A stretch of 64,000 nt of DNA from Thalassobacterium sedimentorum (GCF_031127905.1 NZ_JARXIC010000001.1:62001-126000); one strand, 5' to 3'. Counted from the stretch's first letter, positions 1 to 9,597 are shown. The notes: generated from the sequence alone by a model not told the origin. Made by a program: numbers and translations.

Positions 1-1026
1 AGTGACCTTAAAGACAAAATTAATCAATTACTCGAGGAAGACGCACGATTAGCTCCCGAAATGAAAGCCATCGATAGCGTTGAAAAACTAGCGCGCTACC
101 ATCGAGACCTGATTCAACTACTTAACAATTTTGTCAATTTCAACCAGTTCTATGATGAATCCGTCAACGCGATATTTCAGGCTGGTGAACTCTTTTTAGA
201 CGGTCGCGAATGCCAACTCTGTCTACGAGTCAGCGATCCCACTAAACACGCAGTACTGGCGACCTTATCACGCTCTTTTGTGGCCTATTGCGAGTGTCGA
301 CGCAAAGATTCTCCTGAGAAATTCTACATCGCAGCGGTGTTCTCAGCTGGTGACTCCTCTAACCTAATCGTCGGTCGCAATGGAGTTTTTCGAGACCGCA
401 GGGGCTTGTTATGGGACACCACCATCGTACGCCTGATTGAAAACCCAATCAGCATTCACGAAGCTTTTTTGATGCCTTACGTTCGGATTGGTCGCTTTAT
501 CGGTGAAAAAATCGAAAAGTGGGCGGTCACCCGGGATAAGGCCATGCAAAAGCAAATGGAAACCGGCGTGGATTCAGTCACAAAAGATGCGCAAGCTGCA
601 GACCCCCATCACAGCCCGGCAATCGGAGGCGTGGCTGCAATGCTAGCCGCTGGCGGAATCGCCCTGGGGGCAGTGGGCGCGGGACTCGCCTCACTGTTTA
701 ATACAATGAAGGCACTGGCATGGTGGGAACTCCCACTGGTCATCCTAGGGGTTATTCTAATGATTTCATTACCCTCCATGGTGATCGCATGGCTCAAACT
801 ACGTAAACGCACCCTAGCCCCGCTACTGGATGCATCCGGGTGGGCCGTGAATGGCCGCACACTCATTTCCGCAAAGCTCGGACGCGTACTGACAAAACGC
901 GCAACCTTACCTCTCACATCCCACTGTCAGTTCGACGAACGCAGGGGCGTTCGCAGCGGACTGTGGGCCGCACTCGGACTGACAGTGATTGCGAGTTTAA
1001 TCACCTGGGCCTATCTACTTTTTTAA
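1..1026 (+). CDS. Membrane protein of unknown function, 5' end cut by the window
   Basis: The frame is open from base 1 with no stop before the first in-frame ATG at 61, so the gene very probably begins left of the window and 341 residues are visible. I do not recognise the family. The first ~190 residues are soluble and mixed in charge, with several cysteines in the first third. The C-terminal part is hydrophobic: a Gly/Ala-rich segment near 620-700, a second segment near 720-795 followed by a basic stretch, and a last one at 955-1023 that ends the protein with LLF. This suggests a cytoplasmic domain anchored by two or three C-terminal helices. A 163-bp spacer separates it from the kinase gene downstream on the same strand. 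Function is not inferable from this fragment. The existence of the gene is well supported by its length and codon pattern; its true start is not visible. Confidence 0.75.
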   Translation, partial: SDLKDKINQLLEEDARLAPEMKAIDSVEKLARYHRDLIQLLNNFVNFNQFYDESVNAIFQAGELFLDGRECQLCLRVSDPTKHAVLATLSRSFVAYCECRRKDSPEKFYIAAVFSAGDSSNLIVGRNGVFRDRRGLLWDTTIVRLIENPISIHEAFLMPYVRIGRFIGEKIEKWAVTRDKAMQKQMETGVDSVTKDAQAADPHHSPAIGGVAAMLAAGGIALGAVGAGLASLFNTMKALAWWELPLVILGVILMISLPSMVIAWLKLRKRTLAPLLDASGWAVNGRTLISAKLGRVLTKRATLPLTSHCQFDERRGVRSGLWAALGLTVIASLITWAYLLF

Positions 1027-1189
1027 GCGGAGTCAGCGCCATGCTTTTGGACCGCCATCATGTGAGCAGCCATATTTAAAGCCATACCCCGCATTCGACG
1101 CCTGGGTAGTTTTGTGCGATTAAAAACAATTAGCATTTTTCGTGCTAGATTAACAAAACATCTTGCGAAATCATCCTTAAAGTTATTTA

Positions 1190-2200
1190 GTGCGCCCAGT
1201 GAGTCACCTTAAACACATCTTCAATGAACTACATTTCAAACTCGTGCGAGTGATTGCCGAGGGCGGAATGGGGATTGTCTACGAAGCGGAACAGAGAGGT
1301 GCTGGCAAATTTGTAAAGCGCGTAGCGGTCAAATTAATCCGCGAAGAGTATTCAAAAATAAAGGAATTTCGCGATAATTTTGTCGGTGAAGCGCGCCTAG
1401 TCGCAGACTTGATTCACACCAATATTGTGCAGACCTATCACCTAGGCGAAATCAGCGGACAATATTTCATGACGATGGAATATGTCGACGGGATCACACT
1501 TGAAGATTTCCTACAGCGACACCGCGACACGCAGCAACTCATCCCCTGCGACTTAGCGACTTTTATTGTCTCACGAGTGTGCCGTGGCCTATCGCACGCT
1601 CATCAACGTTGTGACAAAACCGGACGCAACCTTGGCATCGTTCATCGTGATGTGAATCCGCGTAACATCATGCTGGCACGTGAAGGCGACGTCAAACTAA
1701 CCGACTTCGGGATCGCCAAGGCCTTCGATCTCATGTACAATGAAGAAGGTGAAGTCATCGCAGGAAAGGACGAATACCTCTCCCCCGAACAAGCACGCCG
1801 GGAAGTTACTGATGCCCGCGCCGATTTATTCAGCTGTGCAATACTACTATCGGAACTCTTGCTAACAGAAAACATCTTCGAGACCAATCGCGAGGAAGCC
1901 ACACGCAAGAATATACTGGAGCTAAGCATACCTGATTTCACTGAATTACGGCCCGAGGTCGACCCACGCCTCGACGACATTCTACAACACGGTTTCAAGC
2001 GTGATCGCAACAAACGCTATCAAAGTGCCCAAGCGATGCTAACGGCACTCGAAATGTTTCTATATGGTGACGGCTATGGTCCCACCAACGAAAAACTAGC
2101 TGCATACATGGCAGATCTCTTTGGAGAAAACGGCGATAGTGCAGCAGAACGATGGAATGAAGGTACCACTCCAGGACTTGCAGAATATGAATCCTACTAA
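1190..2200 (+). CDS. Soluble Ser/Thr protein kinase (Hanks type)
   Basis: A eukaryotic-like kinase domain fills almost the whole 336 residues. Visible elements are the Gly-rich loop GGMGIVYEA (about residues 25-33), the ATP-anchoring Lys in VAVKLI (K48), the catalytic loop HRDVNPRN (H152, D154, N159), DFG at 172-174 and a YLSPEQ activation-segment end. The usual Lys two residues after the catalytic Asp is replaced by Asn, a variant I know from HRDVSPxN-type bacterial kinases, so activity is still expected. There is no transmembrane segment and no PASTA or other sensor domain; the tail is short and acidic. The start is GTG at 1190; another GTG lies at 1199. The gene ends 21 bp before rpoN on the same strand, so the two are likely co-transcribed, and a role in regulating sigma-54 output is a reasonable but unproven inference. 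Confidence 0.93.
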   Translation: MRPVSHLKHIFNELHFKLVRVIAEGGMGIVYEAEQRGAGKFVKRVAVKLIREEYSKIKEFRDNFVGEARLVADLIHTNIVQTYHLGEISGQYFMTMEYVDGITLEDFLQRHRDTQQLIPCDLATFIVSRVCRGLSHAHQRCDKTGRNLGIVHRDVNPRNIMLAREGDVKLTDFGIAKAFDLMYNEEGEVIAGKDEYLSPEQARREVTDARADLFSCAILLSELLLTENIFETNREEATRKNILELSIPDFTELRPEVDPRLDDILQHGFKRDRNKRYQSAQAMLTALEMFLYGDGYGPTNEKLAAYMADLFGENGDSAAERWNEGTTPGLAEYESY

Positions 2201-2221
2201 CCCATTCAGAGCGCTGACAAT

Positions 2222-3670
2222 ATGAGTACACAGGGATTTCACCAAGTACAAAAGCAATCGCAGACCCTCGTCTTAGCACCGCAGTTACGTAATTCACTCA
2301 AGATATTACAAGCGCCCGCGGTGGAACTACGCACCTCGATACTGGAGGAGCTTCAAGCCAACCCACTACTCGAAGAATTACCAATCGATAGCATCAGCGT
2401 CGAAGAACACCGCGAATCAGCCAACGACAATGAGTATGAGGCTGACGAAGAGCTCGACTTCAAGCCTGAAGATTATAGCGCACTCGATAAAATGAGTGAA
2501 GACATGCGCGAACATTACTCGCAAGAGAATAGTGGACAATCACACACCTCTGAAGACGACGAGCGACGCGACTATTTTATGAATTCGCTGACCGAAAGCG
2601 TTTCTTTACAACAGCACCTGATCAGGCAGGCTGAACTCACTGATTGTAGCGATGAAGAGTTGGAAGCATTGCTCTACTTAATTGGCAGTTTGGATGACAA
2701 TGGCTACCTCACCGAAACGATTTCAAACGTGGCCCTCACCGCACGCATACCTTACGGCACTGTAACCAGCGCGGCAGCCACCCTCAAAACTTTCGACCCA
2801 CCAGGCATCGGCACTGAAAACCTTGAAGACTGCCTAGCGACACAACTCGAACTACGCGGACGCGGCAGCTCACTCGCCGCCAAAATTCTACGGGAACACT
2901 TCGACCTGCTAGTGCGTCGTCGCGTTCCCGAGCTCAAGCGCAAGACCGGGGCCAGTCCAGAGGACATCCAGGATGCCATCGAAGAGATCTCGACACTGGA
3001 ACCTGCCCCGGGTAAACGCTTCAGTCCGGATAGCAATAGCGTCATCCAACCTGATGTTACCGTCTATCAAGACGAATATGACGAGTGGCAAGTTGTACTC
3101 AATAGCGACTACATCCCACGCCTACGCATCAGTAACACCTACAAAGAAATGCTAGCCAAAGGCACACTTAGTAAACAGGAAAAAGATTTCATGTTGGAAC
3201 GTATGCGTTCTGGTAAATTCCTGATCAATTCAATTGAACAACGCCAGCAAACCATCGAGCGTATCACCCGCGAAATTCTCAAATTCCAGAATGAATTTTT
3301 CGAAGTAGGCGTGTCCAAATTACGTCCCCTGACAATGAATACAATCGCAGAAACCGTCGGCGTCCACGAGACGACGGTTAGCCGTGCCATTGCTAATAAA
3401 TATATACGCACACCACACGGCGTGTTTGCATTCAAATATTTCTTCACACCTGGCTATAAAGCTGGCAACGGTGAATCCGTTTCCAACAAGACAATCAAGG
3501 ATATGATCAGCCACATCATCGAAGAAGAAAACCCTGCAAAGCCCTTTAGCGATCAAAGCATCGTCGACCAACTTAAAGCCAAAAATATCAAAATCGCACG
3601 CCGCACAGTCGCCAAATACCGCGAAGAACTTGGCATTCTACCAACAAACCTACGTCGACGTTACGATTGA
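2222..3670 (+). CDS. rpoN: RNA polymerase sigma-54 factor
   Basis: This is sigma-54, the alternative sigma factor that recognises -24/-12 promoters and needs an AAA+ activator. Its 482 residues follow the family order: a Gln/Leu-rich region I starting at residue ~12 ([18 protein letters not shown]), an acidic region II (about 60-125, many Asp/Glu), the core-binding domain, a helix-turn-helix around 375-395 ([17 protein letters not shown]) and the RpoN box [10 protein letters not shown] at 459-468, which contacts the -24 element. The length is typical. It follows a Ser/Thr kinase gene by 21 bp. The neighbours usually seen in proteobacteria (lptB, hpf, ptsN) are absent here. Nothing is missing or broken, and no sigma-54 activator gene is in the window. 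Confidence 0.98.
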   Translation: MSTQGFHQVQKQSQTLVLAPQLRNSLKILQAPAVELRTSILEELQANPLLEELPIDSISVEEHRESANDNEYEADEELDFKPEDYSALDKMSEDMREHYSQENSGQSHTSEDDERRDYFMNSLTESVSLQQHLIRQAELTDCSDEELEALLYLIGSLDDNGYLTETISNVALTARIPYGTVTSAAATLKTFDPPGIGTENLEDCLATQLELRGRGSSLAAKILREHFDLLVRRRVPELKRKTGASPEDIQDAIEEISTLEPAPGKRFSPDSNSVIQPDVTVYQDEYDEWQVVLNSDYIPRLRISNTYKEMLAKGTLSKQEKDFMLERMRSGKFLINSIEQRQQTIERITREILKFQNEFFEVGVSKLRPLTMNTIAETVGVHETTVSRAIANKYIRTPHGVFAFKYFFTPGYKAGNGESVSNKTIKDMISHIIEEENPAKPFSDQSIVDQLKAKNIKIARRTVAKYREELGILPTNLRRRYD

Positions 3671-3700
3671 AAAATAGGGTCGATTCAGCGACTCACGCCT

Positions 3701-4849
3701 CTAAACTTCCAGCAAGGCACTACCGACAGCATCGCAAACTAGACGACCTCGATGCGTGAGGCAATAATAGCTGCCGAGGGCCTGCAAGAGCCCCTCGGCT
3801 TCAAAAACTTTTAATTTCGCTTCCAAAGCGGAGCGATTGGAAGCTGCAGTAAATCGCTGCTGAATCTCTTGCAGGTCAATACCTTGATTCATACGTAATC
3901 CGAAAATAACTGCATCTGTCAGTAGCAGATCGTGATCCAACTCAACACGCTCAGTCTTAGGCGCTTGTCCGCGCTCCATTGCAGTGCACCACTCATCTAA
4001 ATTGGCTGGACGCTGATAACGCTCACCGCCGAACTGACTGGCCGCCGAAGGGCCACAACCAATCCATTCATGCATGCGCCATGTATTCATATTGTGACGA
4101 CATTCGGCATCTTGCTGAGCAAAATTCGAGATTTCATACTGCGCATAGCCCAGCTCTCCTAACAGTTGCCATCCACGCTCGTAGAAGCGTAACTCTTTCT
4201 CTTCATCTATCGAAACTTTCCCCTGAGATAGCTTTACATAGAGTACCGTGTCTTCCTCAAAAGTAAGGCAATAAGTCGAAAGATGGGAGGGTCCCAAACG
4301 TGCAGCTTCACGAATATCCGCCTCCCATTGTTCGATGCTCTGGCCTGGAATCGCAAACATCAGATCTAAATTCGTCTGCGGAAAGCCTGCCGCCTGGACG
4401 CGCTCCCAGGCAGTGTAAATTTGCTTCGGATTATGCAGGCGGCCAAGCGATTCAAGCAGTGTTGAATTAAAACTCTGCACCCCCATCGAAATGCGTGTCA
4501 CCCCTAAACCCCGCAGAACCTCAAGCTTATCAGCCTTCACAGTAGACGGTGCCATTTCAATCGTCCACTCCAGCGGTGGCTGCTTTAGACGTTTTAATAA
4601 CGAACTCCCCAGTCGCTCCAAGTCCTTAGCCCCCAGTAAACCAGGAGTGCCGCCTCCCCAAAAAACAGTATCAACAACACGGTTATCTGGCAATTGTGCA
4701 AACTCCAGATCCATCCCATCCAGATAACGGTCTAGGTCCCCGCGCCGGGGCTTTTCCTGATAGAACGCACAGAAATCACAGGTAGAGGCACAAAAAGGCA
4801 CATGACAGTAGATGCCGATAGCCAACGGCGTGGTAGAGGCTCGCATCAT
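3701..4849 (-). CDS. hemW: Radical SAM heme chaperone HemW
   Basis: HemW-type radical SAM protein, 382 residues. The 4Fe-4S cluster motif CxxxCxxC is at C20, C24 and C27 (CASTCDFC), preceded by the typical YCHVPFC. A GGGTPGLL motif and the C-terminal HemW domain (around residues 290-382) follow. Family members were long annotated as oxygen-independent coproporphyrinogen oxidase, but HemW proteins bind heme and deliver it to target proteins, and lack the extra Cys seen in HemN. It converges with rpoN, with only 30 bp between the stops. Start: two consecutive ATG codons at 4849 and 4846. Protoporphyrinogen oxidase is encoded 22 kb away at 26910, so the genome makes heme by the protoporphyrin route. 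Confidence 0.93.
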   Translation of the reverse strand: MMRASTTPLAIGIYCHVPFCASTCDFCAFYQEKPRRGDLDRYLDGMDLEFAQLPDNRVVDTVFWGGGTPGLLGAKDLERLGSSLLKRLKQPPLEWTIEMAPSTVKADKLEVLRGLGVTRISMGVQSFNSTLLESLGRLHNPKQIYTAWERVQAAGFPQTNLDLMFAIPGQSIEQWEADIREAARLGPSHLSTYCLTFEEDTVLYVKLSQGKVSIDEEKELRFYERGWQLLGELGYAQYEISNFAQQDAECRHNMNTWRMHEWIGCGPSAASQFGGERYQRPANLDEWCTAMERGQAPKTERVELDHDLLLTDAVIFGLRMNQGIDLQEIQQRFTAASNRSALEAKLKVFEAEGLLQALGSYYCLTHRGRLVCDAVGSALLEV

Positions 4850-4864
4850 ATATAAGAATCCAAT

Positions 4865-4900
4865 AAAAAACGGTTCAATTCACAAAGTCAGGGAACCGTT
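4865..4900 (-). terminator. Intrinsic terminator after the small lipoprotein gene
   Basis: On the minus strand an 8-bp perfect stem (arms 4893-4900 and 4869-4876) is followed directly by a T-rich run (4865-4870). It lies just downstream of the lipoprotein gene and upstream of hemW, so the lipoprotein is probably a separate transcription unit. Confidence 0.75.
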
Positions 4901-4925
4901 GCATTAAAGACCAGCTCAAGCCACA

Positions 4926-5066
4926 CTAGTCACCTATATTCTGAATAGATTCCCCGAGTGACTCTACATCTTGCCCCAGCCCCTTCATCGTATTACAACC
5001 AGAAAGCGCGGCCAGAGAAACCAGTACGATAACTGGCGCTAGAAATTTAAGTAATAAGTGTTTCAT
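4926..5066 (-). CDS. Entericidin-like small lipoprotein (46 aa)
   Basis: A short gene reading MKHLLLKFLAPVIVLVSL, then AALSGC (lipobox, lipidated Cys at residue 24), then NTMKGLGQDVESLGESIQ and a short tail. The shape matches the entericidin/EcnA-EcnB family: a lysine-containing signal peptide, a lipobox, then a very short polar helix starting NTxKGxGxD. Entericidins are tiny membrane lipoproteins of antidote/toxin type described in enterics and widespread as orphan genes elsewhere. A dedicated intrinsic terminator follows within 60 bp (4865-4900), which supports a real, expressed gene. Only one copy is seen, so no two-gene pair. The mature part would be about 23 residues. Whether it has any lytic effect is unknown; it may simply be a structural or stress lipoprotein. 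Confidence 0.8.
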   Translation of the reverse strand: MKHLLLKFLAPVIVLVSLAALSGCNTMKGLGQDVESLGESIQNIGD

Positions 5067-5159
5067 ATCTAGAGTGATAGTATTTAAATACAGACGCGCA
5101 AGCCGAAGCTGATAGCCCGCACCCGATTGCTCGAGTTCTTAATCCACAGAAGCAGCCAG

Positions 5160-6089
5160 TCATTTAACACCACTAGCAAGAACTGTTTGAAAATTCGGCT
5201 CTTCATTCTCACGTGCGACTACATTCACCTCAATTTTACGAAAGCCCGCGCTCTTCAGGTAATGATACAGTGTATTCTCTGAAAATCCAAGCCACACATC
5301 AGCATACAATTCGCGCGCTTTCTCAAACTGGTGTTCAAGTAAATCAATAATAATCAACTGGCCGCCTGGCTTCAAGATTCGGAAGGCTTCCCGAACCGCA
5401 GCATCAGGATGCTGTGCATGGTGAAGCGCCTGACTAAGCAGGGCGAGATCTACACTCGTATCCTGCAAAGGCACCTCTTCAATATCCCCGAGCTGATAAC
5501 TTAAATTGGTAAAACCATTTTTCTTCGCCAAATCACGTCCAAACTCCACCATCTTGGGAGAATTATCAATGCAGGTCACCTGCTCAGCTCGCCGTGCGAG
5601 CAGTTGTGAAAGCAAGCCCTCGCCTGCCCCTAGATCCGCAATCTGAATTTTAGGCGTCAAATGTAATAAAAAGTGGCCAATCGCCTCCCAACTCCGACCG
5701 GGGCAATAATTTTTCCCCAAGCGGCCAGCCACAGAGTTAAAATACTGCTCCGACTGCTGCTTTCGCTTCTCCAAAATGCGTTTCAGGTTCGCGCAATCAG
5801 AAACAATTTGCTCAGACTTCTCAACCGAGACACAGGCTGCCTCCATCAGGCGTAGTCCCTGTGTCTCAAACTCTCGATTGATGGCGTAAAAAGTTTTCTT
5901 TCCCTCGCGACGATCATGTACCAACTCCCCCTGGCGCAAGAGCCCAAGGTGAGAAGAAATACGCGACTGCCCCATATCGAGCACTTCTTGCAACTCTGCC
6001 ACCGATAGCTCCTCTCGCCTCAAAAGCGATAAAATCCGCACCCGCGTCGAATCAGCCAATAATTTAAGAGTTTCCCAAGAATCTGCCAT
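5160..6089 (-). CDS. ArsR-family regulator fused to a SAM-dependent methyltransferase
   Basis: Two-domain protein of 309 residues. Residues ~1-95 are an ArsR/SmtB winged helix (DSTRVRILSLLRREELSVAEL, then a recognition helix QSRISSHLGLL). Residues ~125-309 are a class I methyltransferase with motif I ADLGAGEGLL, an acidic strand-2 end (CIDNSP) and a UbiE-like block PGGQLIIIDLL. The typical ArsR metal-binding CxC is not present in the DNA-binding domain. In other bacteria such fusions often sit near S-adenosylmethionine-cycle genes (metK, ahcY) and may sense SAM or SAH; no such gene is visible here. Substrate unknown. It stands alone between the lipoprotein gene and pgpA, with a stem-loop (6140-6175) about 50 bp upstream of its start. 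Confidence 0.88.
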   Translation of the reverse strand: MADSWETLKLLADSTRVRILSLLRREELSVAELQEVLDMGQSRISSHLGLLRQGELVHDRREGKKTFYAINREFETQGLRLMEAACVSVEKSEQIVSDCANLKRILEKRKQQSEQYFNSVAGRLGKNYCPGRSWEAIGHFLLHLTPKIQIADLGAGEGLLSQLLARRAEQVTCIDNSPKMVEFGRDLAKKNGFTNLSYQLGDIEEVPLQDTSVDLALLSQALHHAQHPDAAVREAFRILKPGGQLIIIDLLEHQFEKARELYADVWLGFSENTLYHYLKSAGFRKIEVNVVARENEEPNFQTVLASGVK

Positions 6090-6139
6090 CCAGAGAGTTT
6101 CAAAGCAGAATTACACGAGTGGCAAGCAATCTTAACCAT

Positions 6140-6175
6140 GTGCTTGAGCCGGGTGAATTAAGAACGGCCAAGCAC
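6140..6175. other. Stem-loop between pgpA and the ArsR-methyltransferase gene
   Basis: A 7-bp perfect inverted repeat (6140-6146 with 6169-6175) continues, after a bulged A at 6147, with a further 3 bp (gcc/ggc), leaving a 15-nt loop. It lies downstream of pgpA and 50 bp upstream of the ArsR-methyltransferase start. There is no T-run, so it is a poor terminator. It could be an operator for the ArsR-type protein or a 5' leader structure; I could not match it to a known SAM or SAH riboswitch consensus. Confidence 0.4.
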
Positions 6176-6234
6176 TTGAGACTGACGCAAAAATGACAAG
6201 CCCCTACCAAATGCTACTTCACGAAATAATAATC

Positions 6235-6756
6235 CTAAAACAGAAAATACAATAACATGTGCAGAGTCACACAGGCAGCCAAGCCAGCAGCCAAATCATC
6301 CACTGCGCAACCAAGTCCACCTGGAAGGTCTTGTAATTTGGAGATACCAAATGGTTTTAAAATATCAAATACTCGAAATAAAGCAAAACCAGCCAGCAGT
6401 ACCGGCCAACTTCCATGTTGCGCAATCAAGCCAGAATGCCCTCCCATCCCCACAAATACCAGCGGAACTGCAACCACCTCATCAAGCACAATCATACCTG
6501 GATCACGCATTTGCAAGCGCTTCTCCGCAGCATCACAAATGGCGATAGCCAAGTAAGCGCTCAAACCAGCTAAAAAAATGAAGCCCAGCGGTGAGGCATG
6601 GTGAAAAAAGACCGCATAAAAAACCAGTCCCACCACACTCCCCCAAGTACCAGGAGCCTTTTTGATCCGCCCAATGGGACCAATTGTTGCCAAATTTACC
6701 ACTAAAGATGTAGACAAGGCACGCGTCCAAAAAACATAACGATCAATCGAGCTCAC
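6235..6756 (-). CDS. pgpA: Phosphatidylglycerophosphatase A
   Basis: PgpA removes phosphate from phosphatidylglycerol phosphate to give phosphatidylglycerol, at the inner membrane. The 173-residue protein has the family landmarks [12 protein letters not shown] (about 32-43), LDEVVAVP (about 90-97) and the C-terminal [20 protein letters not shown] followed by GxxxDDLAAG, with about four hydrophobic segments. It starts with GTG (6754-6756), overlapping the pgsA stop by four bases (GTGA), so the two consecutive enzymes of phosphatidylglycerol synthesis are translationally coupled. The N-terminal ~20 residues are slightly longer than in some homologues. Complete and unremarkable. Confidence 0.95.
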   Translation of the reverse strand: MSSIDRYVFWTRALSTSLVVNLATIGPIGRIKKAPGTWGSVVGLVFYAVFFHHASPLGFIFLAGLSAYLAIAICDAAEKRLQMRDPGMIVLDEVVAVPLVFVGMGGHSGLIAQHGSWPVLLAGFALFRVFDILKPFGISKLQDLPGGLGCAVDDLAAGLAACVTLHMLLYFLF

Positions 6757-7349
6757 GACTTATCCTCATTTTCACCTGTAAAAATCGACCAATACTTCAC
6801 CATATACTGCGTGCCTGATGATACCGTCAATAGCGTCGCAATGACAAAAAACGTAAGCCCTCCCCAGTGCAGTACATCTCCCAGAATCGCTGGTAAAAGT
6901 TCAGGAAAATCCATTCGCACAGCAACCGCCATCAATAACAAAATCGCGGCGACAATTTGCGAGACAGTCTTATGCTTCCCCGACTTCTCAGCAGCAAGTA
7001 CAATACCAGAACTCGCCGCAACCAAACGTAAACCAGTAATTAAGAATTCCCGGCTTAAAATAAGTAGCAAGAGAGGCAGAGTCCATGCAGGCAAAGTATT
7101 ATGCGCCAATAAAGCAATAAACAAGCCCACCATAAATACCTTATCAGTCAACGCATCCATCAATTTTCCGAAATTTGAAACAAGACCTTGCTTACGCGCG
7201 AAATAACCATCGGCCCAGTCCGTGAGCGCCCCAATGATAAAAAGCACAAAAGCAACTGTGCTCGCCCCCGTAAAAGGTGCATACAGAAAGCCAACAATCC
7301 CGAAGAGGATTGGAATGCGAGAGAGCGTCAGTAAATTTGGAAGATTCAC
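6753..7349 (-). CDS. pgsA: CDP-diacylglycerol--glycerol-3-phosphate 3-phosphatidyltransferase
   Basis: PgsA joins CDP-diacylglycerol and glycerol-3-phosphate to make phosphatidylglycerol phosphate, the substrate of PgpA encoded next. The CDP-alcohol phosphotransferase signature is complete: DWADGYFAR followed by G, then KLMDALTDK (about residues 43-71), carrying the three catalytic/metal-binding Asp positions. Five or six membrane helices are visible in the 198 residues. The start is GTG at 7349; the N-terminus [12 protein letters not shown] is exactly what the family shows, which supports this start over longer options. It forms an operon with pgpA (4-base overlap). Glycerol-3-phosphate for this step could come from the glycerol operon at 37-43 kb. 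Confidence 0.95.
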   Translation of the reverse strand: MNLPNLLTLSRIPILFGIVGFLYAPFTGASTVAFVLFIIGALTDWADGYFARKQGLVSNFGKLMDALTDKVFMVGLFIALLAHNTLPAWTLPLLLLILSREFLITGLRLVAASSGIVLAAEKSGKHKTVSQIVAAILLLMAVAVRMDFPELLPAILGDVLHWGGLTFFVIATLLTVSSGTQYMVKYWSIFTGENEDKS

Positions 7350-7503
7350 GTGGCTAAGGCTGCCTCAGATACACGCGGGCGGCTAGTCAAAAATTTGGGA
7401 TTTTCAGTCGCGGACAATATGACAACCACACAAGATCTGAATAGGCACGAAAAGTCATGTTCCATTCTGTTCGAATATACCTCCCCCAGCCGATGATAAA
7501 CCC

Positions 7504-7538
7504 AAAAAAAAGTGTGACCGCACTCAGACAGCCACACT
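7504..7538 (-). terminator. Intrinsic terminator after the TonB receptor gene
   Basis: Minus-strand stem of 11 pairs including four G-U pairs (arms 7528-7538 and 7511-7521, loop of 6), followed by an uninterrupted run of T (7504-7511 read as A on the plus strand). It sits about 30 bp after the TonB receptor stop and ends that transcript before pgsA. Confidence 0.75.
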
Positions 7539-7569
7539 CTCAATGTGTCAGTGAATGTGATTAAACCAC

Positions 7570-9546
7570 TTAAAATTTATAAGCAGCAGACACAACAAAC
7601 TCACGTCCCTTTGAAGCAAATCCAATGTTGCTACCAGTGCGTGAACTATACCCATAAGTGGCTTGGTCGTAGTAGTATTCATCAAAGAGATTATTGATCG
7701 AAAGCGACAGCGTCAATGGAGTGCCTTCGAACGGCACCCAATTTGCGTGCACGTCTGTTACGAAGTATCCATCCTTATCCGGAGCATCGGCAGCGATATC
7801 ATTAGGCTCGCTTTCCACCAGACGTGCACGCACGCCGGTGTTTAGACGGTACTGCGGCAATGCATAATCCAACTTAGCAGTCCATGTACGCCCAATGCTA
7901 GTGCCCAAGCCTAAGTTACCATCAGTCAAGCGATCGCCGTTTAAGCTATTATCTGCCTCCCAGACTCCAAAGCTCAGACGCACATCTTCCCATTCTTTAC
8001 CAATTTCAATTTCATAACCTTCGACCCGAGCATCACCCGCATTTCCCCAGTCATAACCACCACTGCCATTACTGACTAAATCGATGTAGTTGTCGATATG
8101 TTGAATATAGTATGTTGCACGTGCAAAATATCCATCGTTCTCATAAGCGACACCTAGCTCGAAATTATCCGCTTCTTCGGCATCCATATCTTCACCGTGC
8201 GCATATAAACCACTAAAGAAGGATTCACGAATAGTCACACCACGATAAGCCATCGAATATGCAGTGCGTAATGTCAGACCAGTCAGGGCTTCCCACTCCA
8301 CACTAACATTAGGACTGAAGCCATCACTGTCATTCTTTACACCATCGCCGATTCCGGAATCGACCTCATGTCGATAGTTATCATAGCGTAAACCAGCGGA
8401 AAGCAGCCATGCCTCCGAAAGATTCCAATTGTCCTGCGCATAAAGCCCAAAAACCGAAGCACTCTGGTCACTCGAGCCAGAACCACGTGCCTGTTGCGCA
8501 CCATAGCCATCGTCCAAACGCAGATCTGATCCGTATGTCAGCTGGTGATCAGCAAACCGCATGGTATTGCGTACATCGTAGCCGTAGCTAGTCAGCTCGC
8601 CCTCACCGTATAGATCACCTGTTGTGTTGCGATGATTGTTATAATCACTACTGGTCCAATACAATGTAGCCTCAATATCCAGTAAATCATCACCGGCATC
8701 AAAGTTATGGTTGTAAGTCAGTGTTTCCCGATTCATCTCATGATCCGAGAGAATGTAAGATCCGGTGAAATTCGTCATGTGCGGACGCTCATAGTAAGTA
8801 CCGTAATCGTGCAAGTTTTCATATGAAAGACTCATCTCATGGTCACCAAATTCACCGTTGACCTTAAAATAGCCACGTTCGTGATCATATCCAGTCGGTT
8901 CAACACGATCGCCATGGCCGTCGTCATAATCGTTGCCACTTTCACGTGTCACCGCGGCAAGTACGCCGATATTTTCAGTCACACGTGCATAGGCTGAAAA
9001 CACACCTTTATAACTATCATCGCCGTTCAGGCCTGCAGTGCCTTTGATGAAAGCACCGACATCCTGCCCCGGCTCTAGCATATCAAAGGCATTCTTTGTG
9101 GTCACACGTAGGGCACCAGTCAAAGCACCCGCACCACTCGTTGCCGCTCCGGCACCTGCGTCCAGCTCAATAGTTTTCACAAATTCTGGCTCTATCTGCA
9201 CACGTCCTTGGTGATGGTACAGCTCACCTGCCTGCTGTGCGCCATCGATAGTGACATTCAATAAGGTATCTTCAAAGCCCCGCACATAAATTTTCTGAGC
9301 CACTGCAGAACCACCTCCCACAGCCACAGTTGATTCATACGAAAGCAAGTCGCTCAAATCATTTGCCTGAAGCAATTCTATCGTTTGCGAATCAACCGCA
9401 AAATTACCAGGCTCCTGCTCCGCAGTCAGCACTGATTCTTCGAAGTAAACCGGCGCCTGATCCGCCACACCCTGCGCCATTAAACTACCGGCAAGTAAGC
9501 TGCCAGCTAGATAGAATCCCGTTCTCGAATAAGTATTGTTTTTCAT
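7570..9546 (-). CDS. TonB-dependent outer-membrane receptor
   Basis: 658-residue TonB-dependent receptor. A signal peptide (about 1-25, LAGSLLAGSLMAQ) is followed by a plug domain (about 40-155) containing IYVRGFEDTLLNVTIDG and GALTGALRVTT, then a beta-barrel of alternating aromatic/charged strands ending in the outer-membrane C-terminus FVVSAAYKF. Such proteins import large or scarce ligands such as ferric siderophores, heme, cobalamin or glycans using energy from TonB. No SusD-like partner is next to it, and no N-terminal carboxypeptidase-like domain is present, so glycan uptake is less likely. A degenerate Fur-like box at 9598-9612 upstream points toward metal regulation. Several DNA motifs in the barrel are acidic loops. 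Ligand cannot be assigned from sequence. Confidence 0.93.
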   Translation of the reverse strand: MKNNTYSRTGFYLAGSLLAGSLMAQGVADQAPVYFEESVLTAEQEPGNFAVDSQTIELLQANDLSDLLSYESTVAVGGGSAVAQKIYVRGFEDTLLNVTIDGAQQAGELYHHQGRVQIEPEFVKTIELDAGAGAATSGAGALTGALRVTTKNAFDMLEPGQDVGAFIKGTAGLNGDDSYKGVFSAYARVTENIGVLAAVTRESGNDYDDGHGDRVEPTGYDHERGYFKVNGEFGDHEMSLSYENLHDYGTYYERPHMTNFTGSYILSDHEMNRETLTYNHNFDAGDDLLDIEATLYWTSSDYNNHRNTTGDLYGEGELTSYGYDVRNTMRFADHQLTYGSDLRLDDGYGAQQARGSGSSDQSASVFGLYAQDNWNLSEAWLLSAGLRYDNYRHEVDSGIGDGVKNDSDGFSPNVSVEWEALTGLTLRTAYSMAYRGVTIRESFFSGLYAHGEDMDAEEADNFELGVAYENDGYFARATYYIQHIDNYIDLVSNGSGGYDWGNAGDARVEGYEIEIGKEWEDVRLSFGVWEADNSLNGDRLTDGNLGLGTSIGRTWTAKLDYALPQYRLNTGVRARLVESEPNDIAADAPDKDGYFVTDVHANWVPFEGTPLTLSLSINNLFDEYYYDQATYGYSSRTGSNIGFASKGREFVVSAAYKF

Positions 9547-9597
9547 TTAAGTGTTCTTGTTGTTTGCTTGGCTTCAGTAAATCGGCCAAGTTAACAA

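Noticed and set aside
6090-6234. SAM or SAH riboswitch upstream of the ArsR-methyltransferase gene
   Set aside because: The stem-loop lacks the conserved cores I know for those riboswitches, so only an unnamed stem-loop is listed.
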